Source: Sesamum alatum (Eukaryota > Streptophyta > Magnoliopsida > Lamiales > Pedaliaceae). From it: a stretch of DNA of 64,000 nucleotides. The notes under the pieces are model-generated. The model was not told the DNA's origin. It saw only the letters and a list, made by a program, of their open reading frames with translations, and ran no database searches. This document shows, piece after piece, positions 22,049 through 32,800 of this stretch. Position 1 is the stretch's first letter; each line of letters opens with the position of its first letter. The translations under genes were made by a program, and so were the position numbers. The stretch lies in contig JACGWO010000001.1 of NCBI GenBank assembly GCA_034509735.1, forward strand, positions 16,694,854 through 16,758,853. Reading direction: 5' to 3'.

Positions 22049-22189
22049 AGACTATTCATATATTTGAAATTATGAATTTCAAATTTCTACTAACAAATTA
22101 TTTGATTTTATTATAATAGCTTTAGAATTTAAATAATTTTAAGTTATTGGACTCTAAATTTAGACTGTGTGTCGTTGTACACTAATGAA

Positions 22190-22853
22190 ATTTTATTTTT
22201 TTTTGAAGGAAAATATATTAGATACCAAGATCATGCAACAGAACGGGATACAAAGAGGGAGGGGGAGAACTTCCAAATTGGTCCAACGAAGTGGACGATT
22301 TGGCAAGGAAATGAGCCACCGAATTTGCGTCCCGATAGACATGATTAAAAGAAACATCACTAGTAGAGTTAAGGTTGAGAAGGGCTTCGGCAATAATCGG
22401 ACCAACCCAAGAGGAATCGGCATAGCCGGCTTGTAACTTTGAGATAACCGAAGCACAATCGCCTTCAATAATCACCGACGTCCAACCTGCATCACGAATC
22501 ATCTGTGTAGCAACTAAAGCAGCCAAGGCTTCCGCATCCGTTGACCCGATCAATACTCGCATGCCCCATCGTACACAATGCCCGTGTTCATCAGGAACAA
22601 CTGCAACCAAATCTTTAAAAACTGCTCCATCAAAATTCACCTTCAAAACGCCATGAGGAGGAGGGAACCATATTGAAGTTGGAGGAGCACTGTGTAGCAG
22701 ATTTTCAGCAGCAACGTCCAACTGGAAATTTGCAACATAATGATAAACAAAGCCCACCGTAGCCATCGGATCAGCAGGTTTATTATACCATAGCTTTCAG
22801 ATTTCGACTCCACCAGATCGCCCAAAGGAAGACCAAGAAGATGAGTAGCACTG
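22190..22853 (-). mobile_element. 5'-truncated LINE copy, minus strand
   Basis: A T-rich run at 22190-22204 is the minus-strand poly(A) tail. A 14-bp target duplication TGTACACTAATGAA flanks the insert (22176-22189, 22854-22867). Only the 3' end of a LINE is present. Unit B has the empty site near 35240-35256. Confidence 0.9.
22218..22853 (-). pseudogene. LINE RNase H fragment
   Basis: The minus-strand reading from 22766 to 22218 is a 182-codon open stretch with the plant LINE-type RNase H (RVT_3) pattern: VLKVNFDGAVFKD near 22660, TDAEALAAL near 22535, IIEGDCASVISKL near 22470, and HVYRDANSVAHFLAK near 22345. The four acidic positions look present. The 5' part is missing because the LINE was truncated on insertion. 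No start or promoter suggests expression. It belongs to a different LINE family from the element at 897-7385. Confidence 0.85.
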
Positions 22854-23160
22854 TGTACACTAATGAATTTTAAATTCCTCTAATATGAAGCATTTCAGAC
22901 CCTTTTTTAAAATTTAAACCAATCAATTCAAATACAGCCGGAATGAATTTACTTTCCCGTAGGAAAATCTAGGAAGCGAAAAGCCAAGTTAGAATGCAAT
23001 GTATTATTGCAAAAAAATTGTTCTTATAGTATATACATAAAATATACATTTATTTTAAAATTATTTTTTCGTACATAATACAATGATACACCTTAATACG
23101 TATGTATACTATTATAAAGAAAAAGATGTATTATGAACAAGTTGCGATTTTATATTATTT

Positions 23161-24100
23161 TACTGTTGATTAATATATTAATTTATTTTATTTTTATTTA
23201 GCTTGAAGGTCTCGATGGGATAATTAGAAAGTAAAACATGTTTAAAATTTATACTATATATTATTGGAGAATCCTTTTAATTTCCAAATTAATTTAATTT
23301 GTCATTTTTTAGAAAATTTTAAATTAATTAATTAGTTTTAACTTTTTCACAAATCGTGATTTTCCAAAACTACCTTATTGGTAGTTTTTTTCTCAGTTAG
23401 GTAATTTTTAACTCTACAAAAAATATATAATATAATTTATACACATAGTTTTATTTAATTTAATTTTTTTTTAAATTATGCACATAACAGACTTACTAAT
23501 ACTATATATTTAGTGACCAATGACCATCACCCTTTTGATGCCATTATCAGGCAATAACTACCTTCTTCTCAGCATATATGGATACAGCGACGATACGATA
23601 CGAACACTATGACACAAAAAATTTTAAAAAATTTGAACACGACATAGTACTGACACAACTATATAAAATATTATATATATATATATTCTAAATTTCTCAT
23701 AAAATTAAAATATGCAATCTAAAAAATATCAAGATAACACGTAAAAAAATAGCATGTCATATATCTAAATTTTTAACTAAAATACATGACTTCAAAAATA
23801 TGAATAATTAATTTATGTTAAATACTATGGAATGAAAAAGTTTCTAATCACCCAAATTAGTTAAATTATCATCACCATCTCTCGATATTGAGTAATTTCA
23901 CCGCAAAACTTTTAGTTTCAAAGAAGTAATTTTTTCTTCTTTTTTATTTAGTTCAAAAATGAGTCCAACATTGTGTCTTTTTCTTCTTTATTTTTTTATA
24001 TTTTTGGATACTCTTATACCGTGTTCGATATGTATTTGTGTTCGAGCTGTGTCCGTATCTGACACATGTTCAACATTATATTAAATAATTTTTTAAAATG
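23161..24100. other. AT-rich spacer with an inverted motif pair
   Basis: No gene seen. GATACGATACGAACACTATGACAC near 23594-23617 and GTGTTCGATATGTATTTGTGTTCGAG near 24022-24047 are related in inverted orientation, so 23585-24070 may be an eroded inverted-repeat transposon. Confidence 0.35.
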
Positions 24101-24104
24101 TCCG

Positions 24105-24255
24105 TGTATTGTAGGTGCCCACCCACTCAAGACAGTGTTCAGCAATTGGAACCCTCCAGAAAAACTGCGCTGCGGCCGGCAGATAGAGACAACCAGGAGT
24201 GGCAACAATAAACTTATAACCACATCAATATGTTGCCCAAATCCTCCCCCAATGA
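24105..24255. other. GC-richer island of unknown origin
   Basis: About 150 bp of clearly higher GC than its surroundings, open in both a plus frame (24066-24329) and a minus frame (24014-24358). I do not recognise a domain in either. It could be a gene fragment carried by a transposon. Confidence 0.3.
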
Positions 24256-24409
24256 GATTTTTATATTTGTATAACTTAAAAAATATGCAGCACATAGTAA
24301 ATATGTACATTATTTTCAAAAATATGTAGCATATTGTAAATATGTACATTATTTTCAAAAATATTCAAAATAAAATATTTGTTTGACATGTAATAAATCA
24401 ATGAAAAAT

Positions 24410-24600
24410 AAATATATATTTCATCCAATTTTTTGGTTAATATCTAACAAATTCGATGAATTTTGACTGACGAATGAACTTATTTGTTAGACGAAAGCAA
24501 TTTTTTAGGGATACTCGATGTAGTTTACAAACCACATGGAATCTATATATCATTATATCAAACCTCAAAGGAGGACGGTGTGTTCTCCCATTAATTAATT
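24410..24600. repeat. Dispersed repeat, also at 42240-42430
   Basis: Shares blocks such as GTTAATATCTAACAAATTC/GATGAATTTT, GAATGAACTTATTTGTT and TATATCAAAC(C/A)T with 42240-42430. Noncoding, probably an old MITE. Confidence 0.5.
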
Positions 24601-24849
24601 TTAAAATTTTAAAAAAAATGATAGACCAAAATTAATTTTAAAATTTTAAAAAAATGATAGACCAAAATTAATTTAGACACCAGAAGCCTTCTCCAATAAT
24701 ATATGTAGTATATGTAACTTAAATTAATTTCGATTGCGCATCTCCAATAATATATAGTATATATAACTTAAACTAATTTCGACCGCGCCCGAATCAATCG
24801 AATAATAAATATTATTGCATTTTATTTGGAATTCAATTAATAAATAGTA

Positions 24850-25078
24850 GGGCAACTTACATTGACATTCCTTGATATTAAGATTAAGATACATAAACAC
24901 TTTCTGTCTTATATAAATTACAAATACATCATTGAGATTATAATTGTAATTACGACTACACTCCCCATTCAAAAACAAAGTTTACACAAACACCCTTCAT
25001 GGGGTGTAGCTATAACTTTACACAAGATAGAGAGTGTTTTTGTATTTTAACTTAATCTCGTGTTGATGCAATTCACCC
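24850..25078. mobile_element. Long-TIR MITE M2 with 9-bp target duplication
   Basis: Starts GGGCAACTTACATTGAC and ends GATGCAATTCACCC, with related inverted arms. A perfect 9-bp duplication TAAATAGTA flanks it (24841-24849, 25079-25087). It resembles M1, M3 and M4. 25130-25270 holds a further partial relative of M3. Confidence 0.8.
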
Positions 25079-25270
25079 TAAATAGTATATTGATTGATTT
25101 AGAACTATCGGTGTAATTATTATTTGTTAAAAAAAAGGATAAATTACATATACCTCCCACAAGGTTTTGTATAATTACAAATACTATCTTATTGTTTGAA
25201 AAATTACAAATAATTAAATTTTGAAATTAATTATACACACCACACAAATTCTATTGTTCACATCAGTATT

Positions 25271-25753
25271 AGTGTACGATAAATAAAATCCGATCGGTTT
25301 GGCGACCCTACTCTATCTTCAACAACTCTTCCTTTTTTGAAAAAAATTATATTTTTTTGTTATGTAACTATACGTCATTCATACTTTTGGTCATGTAACT
25401 TACTTCATTTATGTATTTAGTTTTTTTTTTTAAATTTAATATTGAAAATCTCACATTTAATTCTTTTGACAAATTTAATCATGTGTTGACAATTTTGATC
25501 CGAACGACATTTAAGGAGAATAAATGGTATCTACTCAAATATAAAGGGGATCAAAATTATCAACGCATGACTAAATTGGTCAAAAAAGGACTAGATTTAA
25601 GATGTTTAGGACTAAATTCTTCAAAAATAAAAGACTAAATGTATAGATAGAGTAAATTACACAATAAAAAACGGTATCGATCCATAGTTATAGGATCAAA
25701 AATGTAATTTTGCACTTTCTTTTAATTTTTTTAAAAAAAGAAATAAGATAATA
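25271..25753. other. AT-rich spacer, no gene seen
   Basis: Low-complexity DNA. The 75-codon ORF at 25411-25638 has no recognisable domain, and its text resembles degraded inverted-repeat DNA. Confidence 0.4.
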
Positions 25754-26178
25754 GGGTAAATTACAGCTACCTCCCCTAAGGTTTGACATAATTACAAATA
25801 CTCTCTCGTTGTTTGAAAAATTATAAATACCCTCCTGAGGTTTGTAACCGTATAAGAAATAGCTCATTTCCATCATTTATGGATGAACTGGCCAAAATGC
25901 ACTTATGCACTGAATTATTTTTTATTTAATTCTTAAAAAAAATTGGACTACAATGCGCATGGTGAGGTTTGTTAAGTTTTTTACATAGAGGAATAATAAT
26001 GCATTTTGCCTCGGCTGATTTTTCTATAATTTTAATTAAAAATTTCAAGGGCAAAATGGTTAACTTCAGGCCTTTGATTAAAAATTACAAACCCCGGGAA
26101 GGTATTTGTAATTTTTCAAATAATGAGGGTGTATTTGTAATTATGTCAAACCTCAAGGGAGGTGGCTGTAATTTACTC
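25754..26178. mobile_element. Long-TIR MITE M3
   Basis: The left arm GGGTAAATTACAGCTACCTCCC and onward is mirrored over about 100 bp by the right arm ending GGGAGGTGGCTGTAATTTACTC. It is closely related to M4 at 33328-33745. No 9-bp target duplication remains, so a flank may have been altered. Confidence 0.75.
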
Positions 26179-26499
26179 TAAAGCCCCATTTAATTTGATG
26201 TATTAGCCTGAATAAGAAAATTAGTATAAGATAATATATTGTTTACTTTCATGTATGGGGACCCTCTACAAATGCAAGGCCTTCTATTGTTTATTGTTTG
26301 CATAACTTATACCATAAACGGATGTGGTATAAGTTATCATGTGAATAATACAATAATAAATGCTTGACGCAAATGTCCTTTTTACCCTCCATATTTGTGG
26401 TAGATGGCATGAGTGAAGGGCTCATGGGTAATTTTATCATCCAACACAAATAAATACAACAAAGTAAATACTTCACAGATTTTATTAGAATTTAGTGGT

Positions 26500-26680
26500 A
26501 CATGTAAGTAAACACCTTACAATTTATATATGATTTTTTAATCATTCATTTAGTTCAAAATAATCCTATCGCTCGTTTAATTCCGTCTTAAAAGTAAACG
26601 GTGCCTAAGATAATATTGTTCTATTAATAGGGGCAATACAAGGCTTTTCTCACATACACATCCACTTATAGCATACATAC
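26500..26680 (+). promoter_or_regulatory. Separated 5' flank and 5' UTR of cupin gene 1
   Basis: The segment CTATTAATAGGGGCAATACAAGGC near 26621-26645 parallels the TATA and cap region of cupin gene 2 (TTATATATAGGGGCACAGAGGC at 42758-42780). The sequence ends GCATACATAC at 26680, where the copia element is inserted. The rest of the leader and the ATG lie beyond the element at 31794-31820. It therefore appears that the promoter was cut off from its gene by a 5.1-kb insertion. Confidence 0.6.
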
Positions 26681-27057
26681 TGATAAAATGGAAGGAGTTT
26701 TGCAGTAAGAAAGGAAGTGAAAGCCATTTTGTAATCTGAAATTTCTGTATTCGATAAAATCAATGAGGAAGATGGCAGGCTCCCACATTTATATATACGA
26801 ATTTCCCGCCAAACGTAACCGTCTGACTTTAACCAACTAACTGCCTAGCTGACTAAGACACACGTGGACCAATAAGGAAGCAAATAAAATAGTCAGCATA
26901 TGAGCATCTAGATTACATGAGCAAAATGCGACTGTGTAAGTAAAACCACGCTTTCTTCTGCAACTATCCAGCATCATCAAATATTTTCAGATCACCATGG
27001 CAATGATGATGAGGATGAGCAGACTGAAGGAAGAAGACGTCTCCAATATTTCCAACA
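26681..27057 (-). repeat. Copia B 3' LTR (left side)
   Basis: Plus-strand ends TGATAAAATGG and TTTCCAACA. The polypurine tract GTGGGGGGAG (minus strand) is immediately to its right, 27058-27069. Confidence 0.95.
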
Positions 27058-27450
27058 CTCCCCCCACAAGATGGACTTGGAGCCAAGGAGAACAAGGCCA
27101 GTTTGGACAGCATCAAGAGAAACGAGGGATCAGGGAGATTCTTCGTGAAAACGTCAGCTAATTGCTCCTTGCTACGGACAAACGAAGGAGCAATGAACCC
27201 CAACTTGTACTGAGTGCCAACAATGTGGCAATCAATTTCCAAGTGCTTCGTGCGTTCGTGGAAAATGGGATTTGCCATAATATGTAGGGCGGCTTGGTTG
27301 TCACAATACATCGGAATGGGAGTGTGAACCTGAAGTTTGAAATCCTGAAGGAGATAGGAAATCCACTGTAATTCACACATTGTAGCACCCATGCTACGAT
27401 ACTCGGCTTCGGCGGAGGACCGAGAAACGGTGGCTTGCTTCTTGATTTTC
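27058..27450 (-). pseudogene. Copia B RNase H, C-terminal part
   Basis: Minus strand 27420-27060 reads SSAEAEYRSMGATMCELQW, YCDNQAALHIMANP and FHERTKHLEIDCHIV, then ADVFTKNLP: the conserved copia RNase H end. A TAG stop at about 27452, in place of the usual Trp codon before KSKKQ, separates it from the preceding part. Confidence 0.9.
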
Positions 27451-28692
27451 TAGGATACAAGAGCCGGACCGAGGAACACACAAAAGCCGGTGAGGGAACG
27501 ACGAGAGTCGTGGCAGGCCACCCAATCGGCATCGCAGAAGGCCTGAAGTTGGATGGAGTTCGATGAAGGAAAAAATAGGGCAGTATTGGACGTGCCCTTC
27601 AAATAACGAACGAGATGCAATGCAGCCTGCCAATGCTCGGAACAGGGGTATTGAAGAAACTGGCTTAGCTGCTGAACCCCATGCGAGATATCTGGACGAG
27701 TGAAGCCAAGATACAAGAGGCGACCCACCAATCTTCGATACCGTTCAGGATCAGACAGAGCGGGACCACTGGCAGCTATCAACTTCACACCCTGGGGAAG
27801 GGGAGTAGCAGACTTTGCATCTTGAAGACCGGTATCGAGGATAATATCAGAAATATATTTGGAGTGACAAAGACTAAGACCGGGCAATCTGCAGTCCAAG
27901 GAAGAAGCGAGCAGTGCCTAAATCCTTGACCATGAACAAGTCATCAAGATATACTTTCACCTCAGAAATCACGGAATTAGATGGGCTGGTGAGGAGAACA
28001 TCATCCACATATACAAGGAGTGCCACAAAATTATCATCAGCTCCTTTGGTGAATAAACAGAAGCCATGAGGGGACTGCACAAAGCCGAAGAAAATCAGTC
28101 TCGAGGTAAACTCCTGATTCCATTGCCGGGAGGCCTGTTCGAGGCCGTAGAGAGAACGTTTCAGCTGACATACATGGCCCGCGGCAACGGGATACCCCTC
28201 AGGCGGCCGCATGAATATTTCCTCATCCAAGTAGCCGTGTAGAAATGCGTTATTGACATCAAGTTGGTGAAGTGGCCAAGAAAATGCAGCAGAGATAGTC
28301 AAAAACATACGTACCGTTACCGCCTTCGCAACCGGGGAAAAATAATCCACGTAGTCCACCCCCTCAATTTGGCTAAAACCCTTGGCTACTAACCGAGCCT
28401 TGCACCGTTCAACTGAGCCGTCATCCTTAAGCTTGAGCTTAAAAACCCACTTACAACCAATCGCACGTTTACCCGGAGGCAAAGGAACAACCTCCCAAGT
28501 TTGGTTCGATTCCAGTGCAAGTAGCTCTTTATTCATGGCCTCAACCCACTCCAGTCGACCCATTGCCTGCTTATAGGATTGAGGTTCCTGCAAAGTAGAT
28601 AAAGATGCCACAAAATACTTGTACATAGGGTTTAAATAGGTGACAGAAAACAGCGGAGGATCAACCGCAGTATGGCAGACAAAATCATTCAA
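27450..28692 (-). pseudogene. Copia B reverse transcriptase and RNase H N-terminus
   Basis: From 28692 to 27874 the RT reads NQTWEVVPLPPGKRAIGCKW, ARLVAKGFSQIEGVDY, QLDVNNAFLHGYLDEEIFM and KRSLYGLEQASRQW. The catalytic YVDD is at 28000-28011. The 149-codon stretch 27899-27450 continues through RPDISHGVQQLSQF to the RNase H motif FCDADWVACHDSRRSLTGFC. One frame change lies near 27880-27900 and one stop at the RT start near 28693. Catalytic motifs are intact. Confidence 0.9.
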
Positions 28693-29160
28693 TCACTGAG
28701 GTCTAGTGGACTGTCTGGTGGACCGGCGAACATGAGGAACTGAGGGGATATGGACAGGAGAAGGGCTGTATGGTGTAGGGGAAGATGCAGTGGAAGGTGA
28801 GGTAGGTTGAGCAGACTGGGAAGGCTCAACTGAGACATGGTCTGGAGGAGAAACGGGAGAAGAGGGTGCATCTTCGACTAGAGGGGGCACTGGCAAAGGG
28901 AGTTTCGTAGGGCAGGAATTGGAGGTTGAAAAGGGAAAAATGTGTTCGTAAAATGACATCTCTAGAGACAATGTAGGACTGATTATCACAGTCGAATAGA
29001 CGAAACCCTTTTTGGCCGGAAGGATAACCGAGGATGACACATTTGGAGGATCGTTTATCGAATTTGGACTTGTGAGGTTTGGTATTGGCGGCATAGCAGA
29101 GACATCCGAAGATGCGTAGGTGATCATAAGTAGGAGGTTGATTGTGTAGCAACTTATATG
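28693..29160 (-). pseudogene. Copia B integrase C-terminus and linker
   Basis: The minus reading 29152-29030 has the [42 protein letters not shown] pattern of the integrase C-terminal extension, followed by a Ser/Pro-rich linker. Two overlapping open frames show one frame change near 28900-29000. Confidence 0.8.
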
Positions 29161-29167
29161 GGGTAGC

Positions 29168-29690
29168 CTAATCTAAGGTTTGGGAAGGAATACGATTGAT
29201 GAGATATGTAGCGGTAAGCACACAATCACCCAAAAACTTGTCCGGGAATGAGGATTGGAATAGTAAGGATCTGGCCATAGCTAAGAGGTGTTTGTGTTTG
29301 TGTTTGTGTTCTACGATGCCGTTTTGTTGCGGAGTATATACGCAGGACCTTTGGTGAATAATGCCCAGACCAGTGAAGAGGGCCTGACATTTTGCACTTA
29401 GAAATTCAGCACCGTGATCAGTGCGTATGGCTTTGACAGATTTTGCAAACTGTGTATGGACGAGCTTGAGGAAGGAGTGTAGATAGTCAACAGCTTGGGA
29501 CTTATATTTCATGAGGAATGTCCATGTGGACCGGCTGAAATGATCCACTATGGTTAGAAAATATGTGCAACCGGAAGGGGTAGCTTGCTTGTAGGGACCC
29601 CACATATCGACGTGAATAAGATCGAATATAGATTGAACTAGATGATCACTAGATGGAAAAGGTAACCTATGTTGTTTAGCAAAATGACAT
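29168..29690 (-). pseudogene. Copia B integrase core
   Basis: Minus strand 29605-29168 reads MWGPYKQAT near the first catalytic Asp, IRTDHGAEF with the second, and QQNGIVEHKHKHKHLLAMA with the Glu. The HKHKHKH stretch is expanded compared with the usual E-R-K-H-R-H and comes from a repeated GTGTTT at about 29288-29310. A stop near 29163 separates it from the linker. Confidence 0.85.
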
Positions 29691-29693
29691 ACA

Positions 29694-31091
29694 TCACAAG
29701 GTGAATGAGCTAATTGTTTGAACTTTATTTGAGGTATATGCTAGAGACTCTACAGAAGTATGCCCAAGGCGTTTGTGCCATACATCACTGCTATCAACTC
29801 TAGGTTCAACCACAGAATGTAAAGTAGTGTTTACAGCAGAATGTATAAGATCAGATTTAAAGGATGAACTATCAAGATGGTATAAATTTCCTACTAGCCT
29901 TCCTATTGCCAGTGTTCCGTTAGTCCGATGGTCCTGCAAGATGCACCCAAAGTTAAGAAAATGAAAGGAAACTAGTAAGTCTTGACAGATTTGGCTTACG
30001 GAAAGCAAATTTATTGAAAAGGTAGGAATATGCAAAACGTTCTCAAGAACTATATGGTCTGAGAGTGCGATGGTGCCAATGTGTGCTATTGGCCTAGTAG
30101 ATCCATCAGGTAGGGTAACATTGGATTCAATTTTAGGTGTATAATACTGTGAAAAGTGTTTGAGGTTAGCACAAACGTGTTTCGTGGCGCCAATATCGAC
30201 AATCCAAGAACCGCAATCTATAATACTGAAACAATAGGAATTACCTATTGTCTCATCGATTTCCTCTAGCCGCACACAATTGGTTCGGATATTATCTAAT
30301 GGTGTCCTTGGCTGGTGCTGTGGAGAAGCATCCTCAACCAGTAATCTCCTGATTTCGTTCCTTAGTAATTCAGAGATGTTAGGCCCCTGCAACTGCGTAA
30401 TCTGCATCTGATTTGGTTGCACAGGCCCCTCCACAGCAGCCATAAAACCCTTTCCTTTGCCTGATCCCTTCTTCTTCTTCCCCATAAGTTCTTTGTACCA
30501 GTCCAGCATCCCGGTTAGTTTAAAGCAATTCTCTCTAGTATGTCCTGGCTTCCTGCAGTGGTCACACACTTGAGAGCGCTTGTCTACTGGAGTTTTGTAA
30601 GTCAGTGCTTTATGTTGCACCTGATATACGGCACTGTTTGAAACCTCAAGCAGCTGCACCTGCACTTGGAGTTGCTTTTCAACACTAAGCACCATAGAGA
30701 ACGCCTTCTGGACATGAGGACGGGGCTCCATTAATAGAATTTGACTGCGCACATGCTCAAAGGCGTTGTTCAACCCCATCAGAAATCTCATCAGCTGACG
30801 CGAATCCTCACGAACGATAATTTGTCTATGAGCGGGACATACGCAAGCAGGAAGGGGATCGAGGCACATAAGTTCGTCCCATAGCATCTTTGTCTTCGTG
30901 AAGTAAGCAGTAACCGAGATCTCTCCCTGTAAGATCAGAGATATCTCACATTCCAAACTGTATATCATCAGTCCGTTACGTCCGCCATATCGTGCTTCCA
31001 ATTCAAGCCAAAGGCTCCTCGCCGAAGATGCACAAATAAACGCATCCACGATCTCCTTAGAGACCGAATTCAGTATCCAGGTAATTACCAT
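29694..31091 (-). CDS. Copia B gag, protease and pre-integrase (465-codon open stretch)
   Basis: Gag capsid-like helices come first (residues about 1-170). A CCHC knuckle CDHCRKPGHTRENC follows near residues 177-190, then a basic KKKKGSGKGKG stretch. The protease start reads WIVDIGATKHVC near residue 299. Most copia proteases have D-S-G or D-T-G here, so the Ile replaces the conserved Ser/Thr and activity is doubtful. The GAG-pre-integrase motif VWHKRLGHTS lies near residue 437. The real gag start is further upstream near 31345, so the start at 31091 is only the first ATG of this frame. Confidence 0.85.
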   Translation of the reverse strand: MVITWILNSVSKEIVDAFICASSARSLWLELEARYGGRNGLMIYSLECEISLILQGEISVTAYFTKTKMLWDELMCLDPLPACVCPAHRQIIVREDSRQLMRFLMGLNNAFEHVRSQILLMEPRPHVQKAFSMVLSVEKQLQVQVQLLEVSNSAVYQVQHKALTYKTPVDKRSQVCDHCRKPGHTRENCFKLTGMLDWYKELMGKKKKGSGKGKGFMAAVEGPVQPNQMQITQLQGPNISELLRNEIRRLLVEDASPQHQPRTPLDNIRTNCVRLEEIDETIGNSYCFSIIDCGSWIVDIGATKHVCANLKHFSQYYTPKIESNVTLPDGSTRPIAHIGTIALSDHIVLENVLHIPTFSINLLSVSQICQDLLVSFHFLNFGCILQDHRTNGTLAIGRLVGNLYHLDSSSFKSDLIHSAVNTTLHSVVEPRVDSSDVWHKRLGHTSVESLAYTSNKVQTISSFTL

Positions 31092-31400
31092 GTAATCAAG
31101 CCGGATCCACTCATCCAGCTCTTCCGAAGCCGAACAGATCTGCCGTCAATGAAACTGAGTTTCTTGCGAGCACCTAGAGCGAACTTTATCGCCCTACTCC
31201 AAAAGAAATAGTTGTCTCCATTCAACAAAGACGAAATAATCGGTAATCCAGAACTCTCAACAACCTGAGAATTTTCCAGATCTCGCCTAGACCTACTGCC
31301 TGACGCATTCTACGTCGAAGCATCCGAACTGTCTGCTGCCGTTGTTGTGATCACCAAGTGTCGAACGTATGGATTGCGCAAGGTATACAGAGTCCTTCAG
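31092..31400 (-). pseudogene. Copia B gag N-terminus (out of frame)
   Basis: Minus-strand readings around 31350-31290 (SSDASTNAVRQAVG-like) and 31150-31095 look like the gag start. Stops or frame changes separate them from the long gag frame. Just beyond lies the primer site. Confidence 0.5.
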
Positions 31401-31407
31401 GAGAAGG

Positions 31408-31418
31408 CTCTGATACCA
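31408..31418 (-). other. Copia B primer binding site
   Basis: CTCTGATACCA is the complement of TGGTATCAGAG, the initiator-Met tRNA site, and directly touches the LTR at 31419. Confidence 0.9.
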
Positions 31419-31793
31419 TGATAGAATGGAAGGAGTTTTGCAGTAAGAAAAGAAGTGAAAGCCATTTTGTAATCTGAAATTTCTGTATTCGATAAAATCA
31501 ATGAGGAAGATGGCAGGCTCCCACATTTATACACGAATTTCCCACCAAACGTAACCGCCTGACTTTAACCAACTAACTGCCTAGCTGACTAAGACACACG
31601 TGGACCAATAAGGAAGCAAATAAAACAGTCAGCATATGAGCATCTAGATTACATGAGGAAAATGCGACTATGTAAGTAAAACCACGCTTTCTTCTGCAAC
31701 TATCCAGCATCATCAAATATTTTCAGATCACCATGGCGATGATGATGAGGATGAGCAGACTGAAGGAAGAAGACTTCTCCAATATTTCCAACA
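31419..31793 (-). repeat. Copia B 5' LTR (right side)
   Basis: Near-identical to 26681-27057. A TATA-like GTATAAATGTG lies on the minus strand near 31525-31535. Confidence 0.95.
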
Positions 31794-31817
31794 CATACAT
31801 ACAGAGTTGATAGCCTG

Positions 31818-32016
31818 ATGGAGTTGGATTTATCTCCCCAAATGGCCGACACCACCGTCTATGAAGGCGAAGAAGGCGGGTACTACGCTTGGACGAGCAC
31901 CAAATCTCCGACCATTTCCAAGGCGGAGCTTGGTGCCAGAAAACTTATTTTGCGGCCGCGCAGCTTTGCTCTGCCTCACTACGCAAACACTTTCAAGATT
32001 GGTTATGTTGCCCAAG
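31818..32016 (+). pseudogene. Cupin gene 1, exon 1 (11S-globulin-like two-cupin protein)
   Basis: ATG at 31818 opens MELDLSPQMADTTVYEGEEG, then GGYYAW, RPRSFALPHYANT and IGYVAQG. This is the N-terminus of the plant two-cupin family related to 11S/12S globulins (glutelin type-D-like, about 355 residues). The exon ends CAAG at 32016, followed by GT, at the same codon and with the same 199-bp length as exon 1 of cupin gene 2. No later exon was found downstream to 42700. Copia B lies 24 bp upstream of the ATG and separates it from its promoter. I read it as a broken gene rather than a short peptide gene. Confidence 0.8.
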
Positions 32017-32091
32017 GTTTGTGCTGTCTATGCTTATACAATTACGTGCTCAAGAAATATAACTTTTTATTGGTAGAGTTCAAATTCTTAG

Positions 32092-32490
32092 CAAAAATGC
32101 ACTTTTAGTCTAGTTGGAAAGAGTTCAACACTTTTAGTCATTTGTTTTACGAAATTTTTAAAATGGTCAAAAAATTAGAAATATTCGATGCATTTAGCCC
32201 TCAATGATCTCAAATTAAGAAAACTCGACACATTTGGTCATCTATTGAGAAACATTGGATACATTTAGCAAAAAACACACTTTTAGTCACATGGAATAGG
32301 GGGGTCAATACTTTTAGGCCTCTCATTTATGGGATTTCTAAAATGGTCTAGAAATTGAAAATATTCGACACATTTAGCCCCTCAAATGTGTCGAGTTTTT
32401 CTAATTTTGGATCATTTTAAAAATTTCGTAAAGTAGAGGACTAAAAGTATTGAACCCCCTATTCCATGGGACTAAAAGTATGATTTTACC
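32092..32490. mobile_element. Inverted-repeat MITE in the cupin gene 1 intron
   Basis: A perfect 11-bp duplication CAAATTCTTAG flanks it (32081-32091, 32491-32501). Inverted arms contain GCACTTTTAGTC and ACTAAAAGTATGA, the AATAGGGGG(G/T)TCAATACTTTTAG block, and its partner TATTGAACCCCCTATT. Arms are internally duplicated. 32502-32800 is AT-rich and contains an (AT)n run near 32586-32610. Confidence 0.75.
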
Positions 32491-32800
32491 CAAATTCTTA
32501 GTAACAAATCATTTTGATAGTGCTAAATTCTAATAATTTTAAATCCTTCAATTCTAAATTTGAACTATATTTTGTTAAACATTGAAATATATATATATAT
32601 ATATATATTTGTTGTAGAATTGCTTGAAATCTTTTATCCAAATTTTTGGTATCAAATTTAAACTCATCGACTCAAATGTAGCCTAGAGACTCGTAAATTC
32701 GCCCACACAGCCGACAGCCCCCACCCTCACTGCGTGCTAGACCGAAGTTTGGATGTGTTCATATATTGTCGCAACAGTTTCATTTAATACTCATTAGTTA

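Larger units (their letters stand above)
8150..23160. repeat. Repeat unit A, split by at least five later insertions
   Basis: Host pieces of this unit are 8150-8388, 17478-17834, 21227-21343, 21636-21855, 22049-22189 and 22868-23160. Joined in order they align with unit C (45600-47263), and the later part also aligns with unit B (34590-35840). Shared landmarks are TCAAATGCAGCCTCAATG, GATGAGTCAATTCC, AATGGGCTTATG, GCCAACTCGATCCAATTA, TTTAGACTATTCATA, and TATTATTGCAAA with TTGTTCTTATA. The gaps are copia A, the gag-only LTR element, a MITE, a SINE and a truncated LINE. What the unit itself is, an older transposon or cupin-locus flank, is not clear. Confidence 0.7.
26681..31793 (-). mobile_element. 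Copia B: complete Ty1/copia element, young
   Basis: 5113 bp, minus strand. LTRs of 375 and 377 bp differ by about nine substitutions and one 2-bp indel by eye. A perfect 5-bp target duplication CATAC flanks it (26676-26680, 31794-31798). The primer site, polypurine tract and all polyprotein domains are present, with a modest number of stops. It sits in the 5' UTR of a cupin gene. It is the least decayed LTR element in the window. Confidence 0.95.
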
